Source: Deltaproteobacteria bacterium
GTDB lineage: Bacteria > Myxococcota > JACRCW01
Direction of reading: 5' to 3'
Length of the DNA stretch: 34,173 nucleotides
Assembly (NCBI GenBank): GCA_016218805.1
Contig: JACRCW010000103.1
Coordinates: 1 to 34,173, forward strand
Of the stretch, positions 7,814-17,049 are shown piece by piece. The position numbers were made by a program, and so were the translations under genes. A model generated the notes under the pieces. It was not told the DNA's origin and made no database searches. It saw only the letters and a list, made by a program, of their open reading frames with translations. Numbering within the stretch: position 1 is the stretch's first letter; every line of letters begins with the position of its first letter.

Positions 7814-7885
7814 TCTTCGCTGACGCGCTGCACCGGACCACTACAATGTGCCGCGCGGCGCACCCCGCCCGCCGAGGGTTCCTGC

Positions 7886-9925
7886 TTGACCAACGGCCAC
7901 GACGTCCTCGGCGACCTGGCGGTGGTCCTGTGCGTGGCCGCCGTGACGACGGTGGTGTTCCAGCGGCTGCGCCAGCCGGTGGTGCTGGGCTACGTGCTGG
8001 CCGGCATCCTGGCCGGGCCGCAGATGCCCATCAGCCTGGTCAGTGACACCGCCAGCATCCACACGCTGTCTGAACTGGGCGTCACCCTGCTCATGTTCTC
8101 GCTGGGCCTGGAGTTCAGCGTGCGCAAGCTGCTGCGCGTGGGCCTGCGGGCGGCGGTCACCGTGGCCGTGGAAGTGGGCACCATGCTGTGGCTGGGGTTC
8201 AACGCCGGGCGCCTGCTGGGCTGGAGCGTGAAGGAGAGCCTGCTGGCGGGCGGGCTGGTGGCCATCTCGTCAACCATGATTGTTGCCCGTGAACTGGGCG
8301 AGCACCCGGTGGAGTCCCGTCTCAAGTCACTGGTGCTGGGCGTGCTGGTGTTTGAGGACCTGGCGGCCATTGTGCTGCTCACGCTGTTCACGGCCATGGG
8401 GCACGGCCTGGATCCCACCACGGACCGCGTGCTGGACACGCTGGGCCGGATGGGTCTGTTCCTGGGGGTTGTCGTCGTGCTGGGGATGCTGCTGGTCCCG
8501 CGGCTGGTGCGCGCGCTGCTGGCGCTCAAGCGCGCGGAGACGCTGCTGGTGGCCGCGGTGGGACTGTGCTTCCTGATGGCCCTGGTGGCGCGTGAGCTGG
8601 GTTACTCCGTGGCGCTGGGCGCGTTCCTGGCCGGGTCCCTGGTTGCCGAATCCGGTGGCGGGCAGCGCGTGGAAAAGCTGGTGGAGCCGCTGCGGGACCT
8701 GTTTGGCGCGGTGTTCTTTGTGTCCGTGGGGATGCTGGTGGAGCCCGGTACGGCCATGGAGAACCTGGGTGCCGTGGCGCTGCTGGCCGCCGTGGTGGTG
8801 GGCGGCAAGCTGGTGGGCGTGACGCTGGGCTCCTTTCTCACGGGCCACGGCGTGGCCACCAGCCTGCAGGCCGGCCTCACCCTGGGACAGATTGGCGAGT
8901 TCAGCTTCATCATTGCCACGCTGGGGCAGTCCGCGGGCATGGCGGGCCGGCAACTGTTCCCCGTGGCGGTGACGGTGAGCGTGCTGACCACGTTCCTCAC
9001 GCCGTGGCTCATCCGCGCGGCGCGCCCGTTTGCCGCCGCGGTGGACCGCAGGCTGCCGCGGCCGGTGCAGACGTTTGTCACGCTTTACGGGTCCTGGCTG
9101 GACCGCCTGGGCGCCACGTCCACAACCAGGACCACCGCCGTGCGGCGGTTGCTGGGGCTGCTGGCGGCGGACGTGGCGCTGGTGATCACCGTGGTGGTGG
9201 GTACGTCCGTGCTGCTGACGCGGTTGCTGGCGCAGCTGGCCGGTGCCGCGGGTGTGCCGCAGGTGGTGGCGCAGGTGGTGATCCTGGCCAGTGCGCTGTT
9301 GCTGTCACTGCCCGCGTTCTGGGGACTGGTCACCGTGTCCCGCCGCCTGGCGGAGCACCTGTCCCGCACGGCGCTCCCCTCGGGCGAGCGCTCCGTGGAC
9401 ATGGCGCTGGCCCCGCGCCGCGTGTTGGTGCTGAGTCTGCAGTTGGTGATCCTCGTCGTGGCGGGGATCCCGGTGCTGGCGGTGACGCAGCCGTTCCTGC
9501 CGCCGTTTGGCGGGGCGCCGGTGCTGGTGGTGCCGGTGGTGGCGCTGGCCGTGTTGTGGTGGCGCAGCACGCGCAGCCTGGAGGGGCACGTGAAGGCCGG
9601 CGCCATGGCCATCCTGGATGCGCTGGGGCAGGCCGCCACCGTCAGCGCCCTGGCGCCGGACCTCTCCAAGGTGGAGGAGCTGCTGCCGGGGTGCGGGACC
9701 ATGGTCAGCGTGCGCCTGGGCGCGGGTGCGCCGGGCGTGGGGCAGACGCTGGGAACGCTCAACGTGCGCGGGTTGACCGGGGCCACCGTTGTCGCCATTC
9801 AGCGCGGACACGGCGGCATGACGCCCACGGCGCAGGACGTGTTGCGCGAAGGCGATGTGCTGGCCCTCATTGGCACGGATGAAGCGGTGGCCGCCGCGCA
9901 GCACCTGCTGGCGGACCCGGCGTGA
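7886..9925 (+). CDS. Kef/CPA2-type cation:proton antiporter with C-terminal RCK_C domain
   Basis: 679 residues. The N-terminal part (1 to about 395) is a Na+/H+ exchanger domain of 12 or so membrane helices, with LGLEFSVR (73-80) and the CPA2 acidic pair FEDLAAI (E157-D158) in the ion-translocating region. A second hydrophobic block with about four further helices follows (about 415-545), which is not standard for KefB/KefC. The last 90 residues form a TrkA-C/RCK_C-like regulatory domain (VSVRLGAGAPGVGQTLGTLN to DVLALIG). The NAD-binding RCK_N domain typical of KefC is absent. TTG start with GAGGG eight bases upstream. Probably exchanges K+ or Na+ for protons in the inner membrane; ion not predictable. 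Confidence 0.88.
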   Translation: MTNGHDVLGDLAVVLCVAAVTTVVFQRLRQPVVLGYVLAGILAGPQMPISLVSDTASIHTLSELGVTLLMFSLGLEFSVRKLLRVGLRAAVTVAVEVGTMLWLGFNAGRLLGWSVKESLLAGGLVAISSTMIVARELGEHPVESRLKSLVLGVLVFEDLAAIVLLTLFTAMGHGLDPTTDRVLDTLGRMGLFLGVVVVLGMLLVPRLVRALLALKRAETLLVAAVGLCFLMALVARELGYSVALGAFLAGSLVAESGGGQRVEKLVEPLRDLFGAVFFVSVGMLVEPGTAMENLGAVALLAAVVVGGKLVGVTLGSFLTGHGVATSLQAGLTLGQIGEFSFIIATLGQSAGMAGRQLFPVAVTVSVLTTFLTPWLIRAARPFAAAVDRRLPRPVQTFVTLYGSWLDRLGATSTTRTTAVRRLLGLLAADVALVITVVVGTSVLLTRLLAQLAGAAGVPQVVAQVVILASALLLSLPAFWGLVTVSRRLAEHLSRTALPSGERSVDMALAPRRVLVLSLQLVILVVAGIPVLAVTQPFLPPFGGAPVLVVPVVALAVLWWRSTRSLEGHVKAGAMAILDALGQAATVSALAPDLSKVEELLPGCGTMVSVRLGAGAPGVGQTLGTLNVRGLTGATVVAIQRGHGGMTPTAQDVLREGDVLALIGTDEAVAAAQHLLADPA

Positions 9926-9928
9926 GTC

Positions 9929-10615
9929 TCAGCGCCGGGAGCGGTCCACGGGGATGGCAATGGGCGCACCGGCCGCACCGCCCTGCGCCTGCCCGGCGAC
10001 GAGCTGGCGGTCATGCGCGGGGGGAATGGCCGCATTTCCCCGCAACGCGCGCGCCAGCGCCAGCACCTGCTGCATGAAGCGGTGCGCCTCTTCCGGGGAC
10101 ATCCGGTACGAGCACGCGCGCCGGCAGTGCAGCCCCGCCGCGTCCACGCGGATGGCGGCCAGGTCCGGCCGGAACGCAAACACCGCAATGATGGCCCGCC
10201 GGACGGCCTCCAGCCGCAGCAGCGCGCGCAGCACGTCCGGTTTGTCCGCGGAGGCCCGCACGGCGGCGTCCAGTGTGGGGTCACCGGATTCCACGGCGTG
10301 GGAACCCAGCGTTTCCAGCGCCAGGTGCAGCGGGCGGCGCGGGACCACGTGGATGCTGGTGCGCCCATCCAGCGGGTCCGGCCTGGCCCGCACCTCCATG
10401 CAGCGCCCGTCCCGCCCGTGGCGGGACCAGCGCAGCTCCACGCGGAAGTCGTCCGCCACCCAGGTGACGTTGTCGTCACGGAACAGGCGCGCGGTGGTAG
10501 TGAACCCGTTGGGCTTGGCAAAATACTGCCGGAATTGCTGCCGCTGCCGGTGCCGGGACGCCGCACCCATGGCGGCAAGGGTGCCCATCCCCACCAGGAA
10601 CAGGATCTCAATCAC
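9929..10615 (-). CDS. Unknown protein with N-terminal membrane anchor
   Basis: 228 residues. GTG start at 10613-10615, six bases behind the metG stop, so it is probably co-transcribed with metG. The N-terminus (IEILFLVGMGTLAAMGAA) is a single hydrophobic segment followed by a basic patch (RHRQRQQFRQ), consistent with an uncleaved signal anchor. The rest is a soluble domain of about 190 residues with no recognised motif, containing HCRRACSYRMSPEEAHRFMQQVLALA near the end (a Cys pair three residues apart). It ends three bases from the antiporter stop, converging on it. Function unknown. Confidence 0.7.
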   Translation of the reverse strand: MIEILFLVGMGTLAAMGAASRHRQRQQFRQYFAKPNGFTTTARLFRDDNVTWVADDFRVELRWSRHGRDGRCMEVRARPDPLDGRTSIHVVPRRPLHLALETLGSHAVESGDPTLDAAVRASADKPDVLRALLRLEAVRRAIIAVFAFRPDLAAIRVDAAGLHCRRACSYRMSPEEAHRFMQQVLALARALRGNAAIPPAHDRQLVAGQAQGGAAGAPIAIPVDRSRR

Positions 10616-10621
10616 CGGCGG

Positions 10622-12727
10622 TCAACGCACCTTGTTCCCGGGGGCCACATCGCCCGCGGGCTGGATGACGCGGCACAACTCGCCGTCGTCGGCGGCCAGC
10701 ACCATGGCTTCGCTCAGGCCAAACTTCATCTGCCGCGGGGCCAGGTTGGCCAGCACCACCACGCGCTTTCCCACCATGTCCGCCGGTGCGTAGCTCTTGC
10801 GAATGCCCGCAAACACGTTCTTCATCCCCAGCGGGCCCAGGTCCACCGTCAGGCGCAGCAGCTTGTCCGCACCCTCCACCAGGTTGGCCTCCTTCACCAG
10901 CCCCACACGCAGGTCCAGCTTGCCAAAATCCTCAATCCCAATGAGCGCGGGCGGCTCCGCCTCCCCCTTCTTCTCCTCCTTCTTCTTCTTGGGCGGCGCG
11001 GCGGCGGCGGCGGTTGTCGTCGGCGTGGTCACGGGGGGAGCGGCCCCGGCCTCCGCGTGGGTGGCCGCCACCAGTGATTCAATGTGTTTCTTCTCCACGC
11101 GTTCAAACAGCCGCACAAAGGGCCCGTATTCCGTCTCCCCACCCAGGTCCGCCTTCCCGTCCCGCGCAATCAGCGGGCGCCACTCGCCGGGTCCGTCGTG
11201 GAGCTTGAACATCCGCGCCACCAGGTCAGCAAAGCGCGGCAGCACCGGGTGCATGGCCACCGCCACCAGTTTCCCCGCGTTGAGCGCAATGGACAGGACC
11301 TGCGCGGCCGCGGCGGGGTCTGTCTTGAGCAGCGCCCAGGGCGCCTTGTCCTGGATGTACTTGTTCACGTAGTCGCTCAGGTCCAGCACCTTGCGGATGG
11401 CCAGGCCGTATTCGCGCTCCGTGTACAGGCGGCCCACCTCCGGCAGGCCGTCACGTTCAAACGCCAGCACCACGTCACGCGCGGCCGCGTCCGTCACGTC
11501 CGCCAGCCGCGGGATGCGCCCGCCCAGCTTCCCGGTGACAATCTGCATGGAGCGGCTGAACAGGTTGGTCAGGTTGTTCACCAGCTCCCCGTTCACCCGG
11601 CCAATGAAATCATCAAAATTCAGGTCCAGGTCCTCCAGCCGCGGGCTGAACTTGCTGCACAGGTAGTAGCGGAACAGCTCCGGTGGGAGCTGGTCCAGGT
11701 AGGTGCGTGCGTTGATGAACGTTCCGCGGGACTTGCTGAGTTTCTCACCGTTGGCGGTGAGCATCCCGTGCGCGTGCACCGCATCCGGCTTGCGAAAGCC
11801 CGCGTCATGCAGCAGCGCGGGCCAGAACAGGATGTGGAAGTACAGGATGTCCTTCCCAATGAAATGGTACAGCTCCGCCGTGCTGTCTTTGCCCCAGAAC
11901 TCCTCCAGCTTGCGGCCGGACCGGGCGCACCACTCGTCGGTGGCGGAGACGTAGCCAATGGGCGCGTCCAGCCAGACGTAGAAGTACTTGTCCTTTTCCC
12001 CGGGAATGCGGAAGCCGAAATACGGCCCATCCCGGCTGATGTCCCACGGCTTGAGTCCCTCCTTCAGCCACGTCTCGGCAAAGTTGCGCACCTCACCCTG
12101 CACGCTGCCTGCGCTGTCCAGCCAGGCGCGCAGCGGGGCTTCGTTCTTGGGAAGGTCATAGAAGTAATGAATGGAATTGCGGGAAACGGGCTTTTCACCG
12201 GTGAGCACGCTTTTGGGGTCAATGAGATCCCGCGGGTCATACGTGCGGCCGCACTTCTCACAACTGTCCCCGTACTGGTCCGGTGACTTGCACACGGGGC
12301 AGGTGCCCTTGATGTAGCGGTCCGGCAGGAAGCGCCCCGCCTTGTGGTCAAACATCTGCTCCACGTCCTTCTGGAAGATGTGCCCCGCCGCACGGGCCTT
12401 CTCGTAGAAGGTCTCCGCCCACCGCCGGTTGGTGTCCGAATTGGTTGACCCATAATGGTCATGGTGCACCAGGAAATCCTTGAAATCCCGCACGTGCTGC
12501 TCGGCGGACTGGCGCACCAGTTCCTCCGGCGTGATGCCGCGCTTGGCCGCGTTGACCTCAATGGCGGTGCCGTGCGTGTCATCCGCGCACAGGAAGATGG
12601 CGTCATTGCCGGCCAGCCGGTGCCCGCGGACAAACACGTCCACCTGCGTGTGTTCCAGCATGTGGCCCAGGTGGATGGGGCCGTTGGCGTAGGGCAGGGC
12701 GGCCGTGACCAGGATGCGCTTGGACAT
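10622..12727 (-). CDS. metG: Methionine--tRNA ligase with C-terminal tRNA-binding domain
   Basis: 701 residues. Charges tRNA-Met in the cytoplasm. Class I signatures: HLGH (19-22) in the N-terminal Rossmann fold and the KMSKS loop in the form KLSKS (329-333). The zinc knuckle of the connective peptide uses CPVC (C143, C146) and CEKC (C156, C159). The anticodon-binding helical domain covers about 370-560. A Lys/Glu/Ala-rich linker leads to a C-terminal OB-fold tRNA-binding domain (about 596-701, with DLRVGLV and LAPRQMKFGLSEAMVL), the Arc1p/Trbp111-type module found in dimeric bacterial MetRS. The ATG start is preceded by GGAGGTT on the minus strand. Full length for the family. Confidence 0.97.
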   Translation of the reverse strand: MSKRILVTAALPYANGPIHLGHMLEHTQVDVFVRGHRLAGNDAIFLCADDTHGTAIEVNAAKRGITPEELVRQSAEQHVRDFKDFLVHHDHYGSTNSDTNRRWAETFYEKARAAGHIFQKDVEQMFDHKAGRFLPDRYIKGTCPVCKSPDQYGDSCEKCGRTYDPRDLIDPKSVLTGEKPVSRNSIHYFYDLPKNEAPLRAWLDSAGSVQGEVRNFAETWLKEGLKPWDISRDGPYFGFRIPGEKDKYFYVWLDAPIGYVSATDEWCARSGRKLEEFWGKDSTAELYHFIGKDILYFHILFWPALLHDAGFRKPDAVHAHGMLTANGEKLSKSRGTFINARTYLDQLPPELFRYYLCSKFSPRLEDLDLNFDDFIGRVNGELVNNLTNLFSRSMQIVTGKLGGRIPRLADVTDAAARDVVLAFERDGLPEVGRLYTEREYGLAIRKVLDLSDYVNKYIQDKAPWALLKTDPAAAAQVLSIALNAGKLVAVAMHPVLPRFADLVARMFKLHDGPGEWRPLIARDGKADLGGETEYGPFVRLFERVEKKHIESLVAATHAEAGAAPPVTTPTTTAAAAAPPKKKKEEKKGEAEPPALIGIEDFGKLDLRVGLVKEANLVEGADKLLRLTVDLGPLGMKNVFAGIRKSYAPADMVGKRVVVLANLAPRQMKFGLSEAMVLAADDGELCRVIQPAGDVAPGNKVR

Positions 12728-12897
12728 GGATGAGAACCTCCGTCGGGGGACTCACTAGGCCAGCATTGCCCGGCGCGTCACGGGCGGATCAACATTGCCC
12801 CGGGACTCCCCCCTTCCCTATGGTGCGCGCGCACGGACGCACCAGCAGGGGGCCCAGCGTCGCGGACGGGTGCGCGTTCCGCGGACGGAGTGACCGT

Positions 12898-14085
12898 ATG
12901 AGGCTCGGCGACCTGCTCGTCCAGGCTGGCTACATCACCGAGGACCAGCTGATGGCGGCCCTGGTGGAACAGCGGAAGTTTGGCGGGCGGCTGGGCGACA
13001 TCCTGGCGCAGAAGGGCTTCTGCTCCGAGGACGCCGTGGCCCGCGCACTGGCCAAGCAGCTGGGGCTCCCGTTTGTGGACCTGGCGCGCGCGCCCATCCC
13101 GCCCAAGCACGTGCTGGCGCGCCTGCCCATTGACGTGTGCCTCCAACTCAACGTGGTGCCGTGCGTGTTCCGGGAGAAGGACAACACGCTGGTGGTGGCG
13201 CTGACCAACCCGCGTGACAAGGACACGGTGAAGAAGCTGGAGGACACCACGCGCTGGAAGATCCAGGTGGCGGTGGCGGGGACCAAGGGCATTGCCAAGG
13301 CGCGGGCCGCTTTCTACGGGCACAAGGATGAGATGTCCCTGGGCGAAGAAGCGCCCGACGCGAGCCTGCTGGACACCCAGGGCCGCACCGTCCGCAAGCG
13401 CGCCGAGGACGTGGAGCGGGAATACGTGGCCCGCAAGGCGCAACGCAGCTCATCCGCCAATGCCATTCCCGCCGTTCCTCCGGGGATGGTCCCCGCCGTC
13501 CCGGTGGCGCCGCCCGTCTCTCCCGGGTGGGGTCCACCTCCGCCGCCGCCGCACCCCATGGTGGCGCAGGGTTACCCGGTAGGCCCGCCGCCGCCCGCGG
13601 TGGCGCAGGGTTACCCGGTGGCTGCCACGCCGCCACCACCGCCGCTCGTGCAGGGGACGGTGCAGGAGATCCGCGGATTCACGGATTCGCAGGGGCGCAC
13701 CGCCATCAAGAGCGTGCAGGCGATCATGGAGGAGGCGCGGCAGAAGAAGCTGGCGGAGGCCGCCCGCCTGGAGGCGCAGGCGGAAGAGGCCAAGAAGGCC
13801 AAGAAGAAGCCGCCCAAGCTGCCGGCTGACGCCGAGTCTGACGCATTTGCCCCGGCGGGTTCCAAGGCGCCGGTGGACACGGCGGGGCTGGCAGACCCCG
13901 CGGTGACCACGGCGGAGGACGCCGCCGAGCCCGGGCCCACGCGCGAGGAACTGCTGGCCACCATTGAAGCGCTGCGCGCCGAGGTGCATGCGCTCAAGGC
14001 GGTGGCGGTGGTCCTGTTCCGCAAGGGGTACGTCACCCCCGCGGAGTACCAGGCCCAGATGGCGAATTCCGTGACTTCCGCCTGA
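12898..14085 (+). CDS. Stand-alone MshEN (T2SSE N-terminal) domain protein, predicted c-di-GMP receptor
   Basis: 395 residues. The N-terminus carries two 24-residue MshEN motifs, RLGDLLVQAG...LMAALVEQ (2-25) and RLGDILAQKG...ARALAKQ (31-54), separated by exactly five residues. This is the arrangement known to bind cyclic di-GMP in MshE. The rest of the T2SSE_N fold continues to about residue 140. The ATPase domain of GspE/PilB is missing. Instead come a Pro/Val/Ala-rich region with two VAQGYPV units (about 221-248), a charged helix (279-305), and a C-terminal helix (about 345-395) that could be a coiled coil. The ATG at 12898 has GGAG seven bases upstream; a longer open frame upstream has no such signal. 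It is divergent from metG. The receptor role is inferred from the motif. Confidence 0.82.
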   Translation: MRLGDLLVQAGYITEDQLMAALVEQRKFGGRLGDILAQKGFCSEDAVARALAKQLGLPFVDLARAPIPPKHVLARLPIDVCLQLNVVPCVFREKDNTLVVALTNPRDKDTVKKLEDTTRWKIQVAVAGTKGIAKARAAFYGHKDEMSLGEEAPDASLLDTQGRTVRKRAEDVEREYVARKAQRSSSANAIPAVPPGMVPAVPVAPPVSPGWGPPPPPPHPMVAQGYPVGPPPPAVAQGYPVAATPPPPPLVQGTVQEIRGFTDSQGRTAIKSVQAIMEEARQKKLAEAARLEAQAEEAKKAKKKPPKLPADAESDAFAPAGSKAPVDTAGLADPAVTTAEDAAEPGPTREELLATIEALRAEVHALKAVAVVLFRKGYVTPAEYQAQMANSVTSA

Positions 14086-14641
14086 GCGGCTCTGACGCCG
14101 CCACCCACGCGGAGAATGCCGCGAAATCCAGCACACGGCCATGCCAGCCCGGCGTCATGTCCACCCATTTCCAGAGATTCATGCTGTCCGTGGGCGTGCG
14201 GATGCACGGCAGTGCGGGCGGGGGGGAGCTGAACGCGCCGTCCGGCCCGCGCATGTGTGACCGGTCCGAGGCAAAGTGCGCCCGCAGCGTGGCGACGTCC
14301 ACCACGCGGAACCACGGGTGCCACACCGGGTCCGCCGTGGCCACGTGCGGGAACGCGCGCGCGAGGTACTCCGCCGCCGCGCACGGAAACGCCAGCGTGC
14401 TGTCCAGGTCAAACACCTGCCAACTCCCACCGCGGCGCCCCACCACCACGACGTGATAATCCCAGCAGACCGGCTCGGCGGGGGAGGGCGCGGCGCGCTG
14501 GCAGAACACGGGACAGGCCCGCGCGGGGTTGGAGATGAACACCACGTGCACGTCGTCCGCGGCCAGGGCGGGGTCCGCGGCCAGCCGCCAGGCGTTCTCT
14601 TCACAGTAATGGGCGGCGTACCAGGCGGGCCGGGCGGTCAC
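14033..14641 (-). CDS. NTAQ1-like protein N-terminal glutamine amidohydrolase (WDYHV family)
   Basis: About 202 residues from the GTG at 14639-14641; a longer TTG start at 14717-14719 adds 26 Arg-rich residues. The animal and plant enzyme (about 205 residues) deamidates N-terminal Gln to Glu in the N-degron pathway. All of its signatures are visible: YCEEN around the catalytic Cys (C13 from the GTG), WDYHVV with the catalytic His (H63), VFDLDSTLAFPC with the catalytic Asp (D78), then FRVV, FASDRSHM, ALPCI and SMNLWKWVDM in the family order. The short form matches the family length, so I prefer it. The gene converges on the MshEN gene and overlaps its 3' end by 53 bp. Substrate in a bacterium is unknown. 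Confidence 0.87.
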   Translation of the reverse strand: MTARPAWYAAHYCEENAWRLAADPALAADDVHVVFISNPARACPVFCQRAAPSPAEPVCWDYHVVVVGRRGGSWQVFDLDSTLAFPCAAAEYLARAFPHVATADPVWHPWFRVVDVATLRAHFASDRSHMRGPDGAFSSPPPALPCIRTPTDSMNLWKWVDMTPGWHGRVLDFAAFSAWVAASEPLRRKSRNSPSGPGTPRG

Positions 14642-14886
14642 GCGCCCGTGCCTACCACGCCCCCGCGCGATCCGCGCGCGCACCCCCGCCCGCGTGGCTG
14701 GATTCCCCTTGCCGATCAACAGCGTGCCCCGCGCGCCACCGCGGGGTGTTGCCCGCGGTAGCCGTCCTGCTAGCGTCCGCCCGCCCCCCGGGAGGGCCCG
14801 CGATTAACGTCATTTGGCGCGGTCTCTGCCCCGCTCCCCATGCCCGGGGTGCGGAGCCCTTCAGTGGCCTCCCGGGGCGCGGAGCC

Positions 14887-17049
14887 ATGCGCATCGCGTT
14901 CACGCACAATCTCAAGCTCACGCAGGATGCCTCAGAAGCGGAGTTTGACACTCCGGCCACCGTGGATGCCGTCACCCGGGCGCTGCAGTCCCTGGGTCAC
15001 GTCGTGGAAAAGGTGGAAGTGGGCGGTCCCGCCAGCCATCTGGTGGCGCGGCTGGAGGCCTTCAGCCCGGACATTGTCTTCAACACCGCGGAGGGCCGCG
15101 CCGGACGTGCGCGGGAAGCGTTCTATCCCGCGCTCTTTGAGCAGCTGCGCATCCCGTATACCGGGTCGGACGCGTACACCTGCACGCTGACGCTGGACAA
15201 GAACCTGTCCAAGCTCGTTGTGGCGCAGGCGGGCGTGGACGTGGCGCAGGGCCGCGTGCTCAAGCAGCTGGAGGACCTGCCGCAGGGACCGCTGTTCTTT
15301 CCCTGCCTGGTCAAGCCCAACCATGAAGGCTCCTCCAAGTTCATCTCGGATGAGAACGTTGCGGGTGACCGTTCAGACCTCAAGAAGATTGTGGAGCGCG
15401 CGCTCAAGGAGTGCCCGGACGGTGTGTTGGTGGAACAGTTCATTCCCGGCCGGGACATCACGGTGGATTTCCTGGAGGGTCCGCACGGCGTGCTGGAACC
15501 CGTGGATTACGCCGTGGATGCCTCCTACAAGCGGAAATACAATCTCTATGATTTCCGCCTGAAGAACGAGTTGGCGCACCTTGTCCAGGTCCGCTGTCCC
15601 GCGCTCATTCCGCGTGACGTGGCGGCGCGCGTCCAGGCGGTGGCCCGCGTGGTGTTCAAGGCGCTGGGCATCCGGGACACCGCGCGCGCGGACTTCCGCC
15701 TGGGTGATGACGGGCGCGTATATTTCCTGGAATGCAACGCGCTGCCGTCCCTGGCGCCGGGCAACAGCCTGTACCAGGCCGGCAAGCGCGTGGGCCTGGA
15801 TGAGACGCAGGTGGTGGGCTCCATCCTCCGCTCCGCCGCCGCGCGCGCGGGCCTGCTCAAGGAGGCCCCCGCGGAGCCGGTCAAGAAGAAGGCCGCGTTG
15901 CGGGTGGGGTTTGCGTACAACATCAAACGCATCAAGCCCACGCAGGACGGCAGCGCCGGTGACGAAGAGGCCGAATTCGACTCCGAGGGCACGCTGGACG
16001 CCATTGCCAAGGCGATTGCGTCCCACGGGCACGAGGTGGTGCGCCTGGAGGCCAATCCGGACCTGCCGCGGGCGCTGATGGCCAACCCGGTGGACGTGGT
16101 GTTCAACATTGCGGAGGGTTTTGGCGGACGCGCGCGCGAGGCGCACGTTCCCGCCATGCTGGAGCTGCTGGCCATCCCGTACACCGGGTCTGACGCCGCC
16201 ACGCTGGCCGTGGCACTGGACAAGGCGCTGGCCAAGCGGGTGCTCAAGCAGCATGACATCCCCACGCCCGCGTTCATGGTGATGAACACGGGCAAGGAGC
16301 GGTTGGATAAGTCACTCAGATTCCCGCTCATTGTGAAGCCCAACGCGGAAGGGACCAGCAAGGGCATAGGCCCCACGTCCGTGGTGGACAATGAAGCGGA
16401 ACTGCGCGAGCGCGCGCGCGAACTCATTGAGCGGTACAACGGCCGCGCGCTGGTTGAGGAGTACATCTCCGGACGGGAGTTCACCATTGGCCTGCTGGGG
16501 GACCCGCATCCCAAGGTCCTGCCGCCCATGGAGATTGTCTTCACGGATCCCAACGTGAAACGCCCGCTGTATGACTTTGCCATCAAGCAGGACTGGAACA
16601 AACACGTGCAATACATCTGCCCGGCGCAGGTGACGCCGCAGATCCAACGCAAGCTGGAGCGCGTGGCAGAGGACACCTTTGAAGCGCTGGACTGCCGGGA
16701 CGTGGCCCGCGTGGACGTGCGCCTGAGCGAGGACGGCATTCCCTACGTGCTGGAGGTCAACCCGCTGCCCGGTCTCACGCCCGGCTTTTCGGACCTGGTG
16801 CTCATAGCCCGCGCGGCCGGTGTGGATTACCACGGCCTCATTGGTGAGATCCTGGCTGGCGCCATCCGCCGCCTCAAGCTGCAAAAAGCCGGATTCAAGA
16901 CCGGCAAGAGCAAGCCGCCCAAGGCGCCCGTGACGGCGCCCGCGCCGGCCGGCACCGCGGGGGGCGGTGCGGTGGCCGGGCAGAATGGCAGCGCGTCCAC
17001 GCCCCCCATGCCGGCGCCGGCGGAGGGCAAGCCACCGGTGATCCCGTGA
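14887..17049 (+). CDS. Tandem Ddl-like ATP-grasp ligase (two complete copies in one chain)
   Basis: 720 residues, about twice the length of a D-alanine--D-alanine ligase. Copy 1 (about 1-325) and copy 2 (about 337-665) each have the N-terminal domain ending in IPYTGSDA, the ATP-binding Lys motif (LVKPNHEGSSK with K143; IVKPNAEGTSKG with K484) and the Mg-binding end (FLECNALPSLAPGNS with E282/N284; VLEVNPLPGLTPGFS with E623/N625). Both copies therefore look catalytically complete. Such enzymes join a carboxylate to an amine through an acyl phosphate. Substrates cannot be read from sequence; there is no mur operon context. The tail (670-720) is Pro/Ala/Gly-rich. ATG at 14887 is chosen because MRIAFTHNL aligns with LRVGFAYNI of copy 2, though GGAG lies very close to it. 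Overlaps the next gene by GTGA. Confidence 0.85.
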   Translation: MRIAFTHNLKLTQDASEAEFDTPATVDAVTRALQSLGHVVEKVEVGGPASHLVARLEAFSPDIVFNTAEGRAGRAREAFYPALFEQLRIPYTGSDAYTCTLTLDKNLSKLVVAQAGVDVAQGRVLKQLEDLPQGPLFFPCLVKPNHEGSSKFISDENVAGDRSDLKKIVERALKECPDGVLVEQFIPGRDITVDFLEGPHGVLEPVDYAVDASYKRKYNLYDFRLKNELAHLVQVRCPALIPRDVAARVQAVARVVFKALGIRDTARADFRLGDDGRVYFLECNALPSLAPGNSLYQAGKRVGLDETQVVGSILRSAAARAGLLKEAPAEPVKKKAALRVGFAYNIKRIKPTQDGSAGDEEAEFDSEGTLDAIAKAIASHGHEVVRLEANPDLPRALMANPVDVVFNIAEGFGGRAREAHVPAMLELLAIPYTGSDAATLAVALDKALAKRVLKQHDIPTPAFMVMNTGKERLDKSLRFPLIVKPNAEGTSKGIGPTSVVDNEAELRERARELIERYNGRALVEEYISGREFTIGLLGDPHPKVLPPMEIVFTDPNVKRPLYDFAIKQDWNKHVQYICPAQVTPQIQRKLERVAEDTFEALDCRDVARVDVRLSEDGIPYVLEVNPLPGLTPGFSDLVLIARAAGVDYHGLIGEILAGAIRRLKLQKAGFKTGKSKPPKAPVTAPAPAGTAGGGAVAGQNGSASTPPMPAPAEGKPPVIP

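Noticed and set aside
12898..14085. Calling the protein GspE/PilB secretion ATPase
   Set aside because: Only the N-terminal MshEN part is present; no Walker motifs follow.
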